A stretch of 25,219 nt of DNA from JAUZPB01 sp037140715. Lineage in GTDB: Bacteria > Bacteroidota > Ignavibacteria > Ignavibacteriales > SURF-24. Location of the stretch: contig JBAXDX010000039.1 of assembly GCA_037140715.1 (NCBI GenBank), positions 1-25,219 of the forward strand, given 5' to 3'. Shown here piece after piece: positions 22,616 through 25,219 of this stretch. Each line of letters starts with the position of its first letter. Positions within the stretch are counted from its first letter, which is position 1. Position numbers and translations under genes: made by a program. The notes under the pieces were generated by a model that saw nothing but the letters and a program-made list of their open reading frames with translations, was not told the DNA's origin and ran no database searches.

Positions 22616-24856
22616 ATGATATTAATTTGGGGATTTCCTGCCTCCGTAGTGCCGGCTCAAAAGCTAATACCTTCCAAACTTCCCGATACGGGACAAAATA
22701 CGAGCTATACATCTGCAACCGGAGAGGATTCAGACTTTATTATTAATCCTCCCTCTTATACTGACAACGGAAATGGAACCATTTCTGATAATATTACCGG
22801 GCTGATGTGGCAGAAAATTGATGGCGGTGAAATGGTTTATGAGAATACTGCCGCTTATTGCAAGAGCCTGACGCTGGGAGGTTTTAGTGACTGGAGACTG
22901 CCGACAAGTCATGAGTTATTCAGCATCAATAATTTCGATAATCTCAACCCTGCATTAAATACAACTTTCTTTACAAAAACTCCTGCCGGATACTGGTGGA
23001 CAAGCGATGTTCGCGCTGACGATTCAACAAAAGTATGGGTTGTCAATGCCGGAGGAGGAATCGGGGCTCATCCTAAAACCGAAACTGTAAGTGCGGGCGG
23101 GACAAAACTATTCCATCTGAGAGCTGTAAGAAATACAATATCCGCTACCTTTTCCATTTCCCGCTTTATTGACAATGGAAATGGCTCAGTTACAGATAAT
23201 TATACAGGACTAATCTGGCAGAAAAATCAACCGGCAAATGCAATGACGTGGGAAGAAGCACTTGTTTACAGTAAAGATTTATCATTAGCCGGTAAGAGAG
23301 ACTGGAGATTACCAAACGTAAAGGAACTTCAATCATTAAATGATGAGAAATTATCGAAACCGTCATTTAATAAAACATATTTCACAAATATTCTTTCAGG
23401 CAATTACTGGTCTTCAACTACGTTACAGCAGGATGCATCAAAAGCGTGGGATATTAATGTTGATTACGGAATTGTATCTTATAATGATAAAACTCTTAAA
23501 GAAAATATTCTGCTCGTCAGAGGAGGACTGGATAATAATGATTTAGGCATTAGTGAGGCACAAATTCCCGGAGGCGAGTATGAAATGGGCGATCATTTTG
23601 GCTTTGTAGATCCCGGTCATCCGAGCGATGAAACTCCGGTTCATAAAGTCAAAGTTAACTCTTTTTATATGGCAAAAACGGAAACAACCAATCAGCAGTT
23701 TTTAGCCTTCCTGAATTCATTTTTGTTAAACGGTTTAATTGAAGTACGGAATAATATCGTATATAAAACTGGAAGTAGCGATACTTTGTGTTATACTTAT
23801 CAGTATGCCTCTTATTACAGTACAGGTTTTGACGGGAAAGTATTTTCAATGGCTGATTACAGAGCAAATCACCCGATGGTCGGGGTCAGGTGGAATGGTG
23901 CCACGGCTTATTGTAACTGGCTGAGCATTCAGAATGGATTGCAGGAATGTTATAATCTTAAAACGTGGGATTGTGATTTCACCAAAAATGGTTACCGGCT
24001 GCCGACAGAAGCGGAATGGGAATTTGCCGGGCGGGGCGGGCAGTTAAATCCTTACTTTAATTATCCTAAAGGAAATGCAATAGATATTTCAGGCGCTAAC
24101 CTGCCTGGTTCCGGGAATCCGTATGAAGCCGGCTCATATCCAAATACAACACCGGCAGGATTCTACGACGGGAAACTAAAACAAAAATCGGATTATAACT
24201 GGCCTGCAAATACAGCCAGTTATCAAACCTCTGATGGAGCAAATGCATTCGGTCTTTATGATATGCAGGGAAATGTCTGGGAGTTTGTTAACGACTGGTA
24301 TGGGCAAAACTACTATAGTATTAGTCCCTATGACAATCCGAAAGGTCCTGATTCAGGATTCCTTATGCCTGATGGCAGTCCATACAGGGGAATGCGCGGA
24401 GGGAACTGGTATAACGGTCTCGTTACAAATGGAATTAACGATGGGCATTCAAGGGTATCCAACCGTAATCCGTCTTATTACCGCGGGCCGCAGGATCCGA
24501 ATCATCCTTATTATCATTTAGGATTTCGTGTGGTAAGAAATTATACTGAAAATCAAACAGGAATAACAGATAAAGCTGAAGGATACCTTCCGTCCGAAAT
24601 CCAACTGTATCAGAATTATCCCAATCCGTTTAACCCGGCAACAACAATTCAGTTTGCCTTATCAAAACCAGAAAACGTGAATCTAAAAATTTATAATTCT
24701 CTCGGGCAATTGGTGGAAACTTTAATTAATGGAATATTGAATGCGGGTTTGCATACTTACCGGTGGAATGGTGAAAATCATTCAGGCGGCGTTTATTTTT
24801 ACAAACTTCAATATGACAATCAGATTTTTACAAAGACAATGACGTTGTTAAAATAA
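22616..24856 (+). CDS. Secreted DUF1566-DUF1566-FGE-like protein with T9SS sorting domain
   Basis: A 746-residue protein. A short signal-like start (MILIWGFPASVVPAQ) precedes two DUF1566 (Lcl C-terminal) repeats at about 42-173 (DNGNGTISDNITGLMWQK, DWRLPTSHEL) and 183-303 (DNGNGSVTDNYTGLIWQK, DWRLPNVKEL). An FGE-sulfatase/C-type-lectin-like domain follows at about 315-640 (IPGGEYEMGD, YRLPTEAEWEFAGRGG, YDMQGNVWEFVNDW, RGGNWYN, HLGFRVVRN). The end is a type A T9SS sorting domain (YQNYPNPFNPATTIQF ... GGVYFYKLQYD ... LLK). It should be exported by Sec, then across the outer membrane by T9SS. The domain lacks the cysteine pair of true formylglycine-generating enzymes, so it is likely a binding protein. 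Only ATG 22616 is available, because an in-frame stop lies at 22583-22585; the usual basic N-terminus is missing. Confidence 0.9.
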   Translation: MILIWGFPASVVPAQKLIPSKLPDTGQNTSYTSATGEDSDFIINPPSYTDNGNGTISDNITGLMWQKIDGGEMVYENTAAYCKSLTLGGFSDWRLPTSHELFSINNFDNLNPALNTTFFTKTPAGYWWTSDVRADDSTKVWVVNAGGGIGAHPKTETVSAGGTKLFHLRAVRNTISATFSISRFIDNGNGSVTDNYTGLIWQKNQPANAMTWEEALVYSKDLSLAGKRDWRLPNVKELQSLNDEKLSKPSFNKTYFTNILSGNYWSSTTLQQDASKAWDINVDYGIVSYNDKTLKENILLVRGGLDNNDLGISEAQIPGGEYEMGDHFGFVDPGHPSDETPVHKVKVNSFYMAKTETTNQQFLAFLNSFLLNGLIEVRNNIVYKTGSSDTLCYTYQYASYYSTGFDGKVFSMADYRANHPMVGVRWNGATAYCNWLSIQNGLQECYNLKTWDCDFTKNGYRLPTEAEWEFAGRGGQLNPYFNYPKGNAIDISGANLPGSGNPYEAGSYPNTTPAGFYDGKLKQKSDYNWPANTASYQTSDGANAFGLYDMQGNVWEFVNDWYGQNYYSISPYDNPKGPDSGFLMPDGSPYRGMRGGNWYNGLVTNGINDGHSRVSNRNPSYYRGPQDPNHPYYHLGFRVVRNYTENQTGITDKAEGYLPSEIQLYQNYPNPFNPATTIQFALSKPENVNLKIYNSLGQLVETLINGILNAGLHTYRWNGENHSGGVYFYKLQYDNQIFTKTMTLLK

Positions 24857-24985
24857 CCCGTATCGGCAAATTGTCTGTACCGCTCCATTTTCCCCTGTCA
24901 GATACTGATCAATTTTTACTTTGGAGTAATTCGTTGACTCATAATAAAATGTAACTTTAATAATCAATAAAACACTACAAACCTG

Positions 24986-25019
24986 AATGGCTAAAACTAA
25001 ACTTTAGCCATTGTTATTT
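24986..25019 (+). terminator. Hairpin, probable terminator of the T9SS-protein gene
   Basis: AATGGCTAAA (24986-24995) and TTTAGCCATT (25003-25012) form a perfect 10-bp stem with a seven-base loop, followed by GTTATTT. It lies 130 bp after the stop. The T-run is short, so termination strength is uncertain, and the symmetric stem could work in both directions. Confidence 0.55.
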
Positions 25020-25090
25020 CAAGTAATATCAATTCATTTATTTATAAAGTTTAGTATGTCAGTTATTTTATTGTGAATGATATTCTGTAT

Positions 25091-25219
25091 TGCCCCGATA
25101 CCCCGCTACTCTGTGAAAAATGGTAATTTCCGCAGTTCCATGCCCCGATAAAATCCTCGCGAGCCAATCGGAAAACTCCAAGTACCTCGTGAGAGCGTCA
25201 CGGGTCAATCGGAAAACTC
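25091..25219. repeat. Short direct repeats at the window edge
   Basis: TGCCCCGATA occurs at 25091-25100 and 25141-25150. CCTCGCGAG (25155-25163) recurs as CCTCGTGAG (25185-25193). CAATCGGAAAACTC occurs at 25165-25178 and 25206-25219. The spacing differs (50, 30 and 41 bp), so this is not a regular array. It is cut off by the window edge and may be part of a larger dispersed element. Confidence 0.6.

Larger units (their letters stand above)
24857..25219. other. Gene-free end of window
   Basis: These 363 bp hold a hairpin at 24986-25012 and short direct repeats from 25091 to the edge. I found no supported gene or tRNA. The GC content rises toward the edge, unlike the AT-rich part before it. 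Confidence 0.5.

Noticed and set aside
22616..24856. Active formylglycine-generating enzyme or sulfatase-maturation factor
   Set aside because: The domain fold motifs are present but the catalytic cysteine pair is not, and it has DUF1566 repeats and a T9SS tail; a binding role is more likely.

Overview
The window looks like a chromosomal segment from a free-living member of the Bacteroidota/Ignavibacteriota/Chlorobiota group, most like an Ignavibacteria-type organism. The evidence is: a T9SS C-terminal sorting domain (YPNPFNP type) on a large secreted protein; a division gene order murG-murC-ftsQ-ftsA-ftsZ with no murB or ddl between; clear Shine-Dalgarno sequences at several genes, which is unlike many Bacteroidia; moderately AT-rich DNA; and cytoplasmic multi-PAS histidine kinases with no response regulator beside them. 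The taxonomic call is an inference from gene content.

Layout. (1) 1-4913, plus strand: the end of the dcw cluster, with the murG tail, murC, ftsQ, ftsA and ftsZ tightly packed. (2) 4914-5341: a non-coding stretch that may hold a decayed minus-strand reading frame and a 14-nt sequence perfectly complementary to the ftsZ ribosome-binding site. (3) 5342-7631: a CPBP-family membrane protein, pdxJ (vitamin B6) and a TIGR02757/DUF2400 gene, closely spaced. (4) 7836-13132: an OPT oligopeptide transporter, a stand-alone PqqD-like protein, the M20 dipeptidase pepD and an MFS carrier resembling MFSD1. Together these look like a peptide uptake and breakdown locus; two good intrinsic terminators divide it. 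(5) 13133-14793: a graveyard of defence genes. It holds an eight-unit 20-bp tandem repeat, the 3' end of a type I methylase (hsdM), an internally deleted rhuM, and the C-terminal part of a type II endonuclease resembling AvaI/BsoBI. All are broken by stops, frameshifts or deletions. (6) 14794-22290: two large cytoplasmic histidine kinases on the minus strand, one in an apparent operon with a MEDS-domain sensor, and between them a plus-strand exported, probably beta-barrel protein. An 18-bp perfect palindrome lies in the divergent MEDS/outer-membrane-protein promoter region. (7) 22616-24856: a secreted DUF1566-DUF1566-FGE/C-type-lectin-like protein with a T9SS tail, followed by a hairpin. The window ends in short repeated motifs.

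How the genes work together. Regions 1 and 3 are housekeeping: peptidoglycan precursor synthesis, division and cofactor synthesis. Region 4 probably imports oligopeptides and dipeptides and hydrolyses them. Region 6 is a sensory module, in which MEDS plus a GAF/PAS kinase suggests sensing of a small ligand or redox state, with unknown outputs. I see no intact mobile element, CRISPR array, rRNA or tRNA. The most unusual observations are the decayed restriction/RhuM island with its tandem repeat, the kinase 3' end that appears fused to endonuclease debris, and the antisense match to the ftsZ ribosome-binding site.
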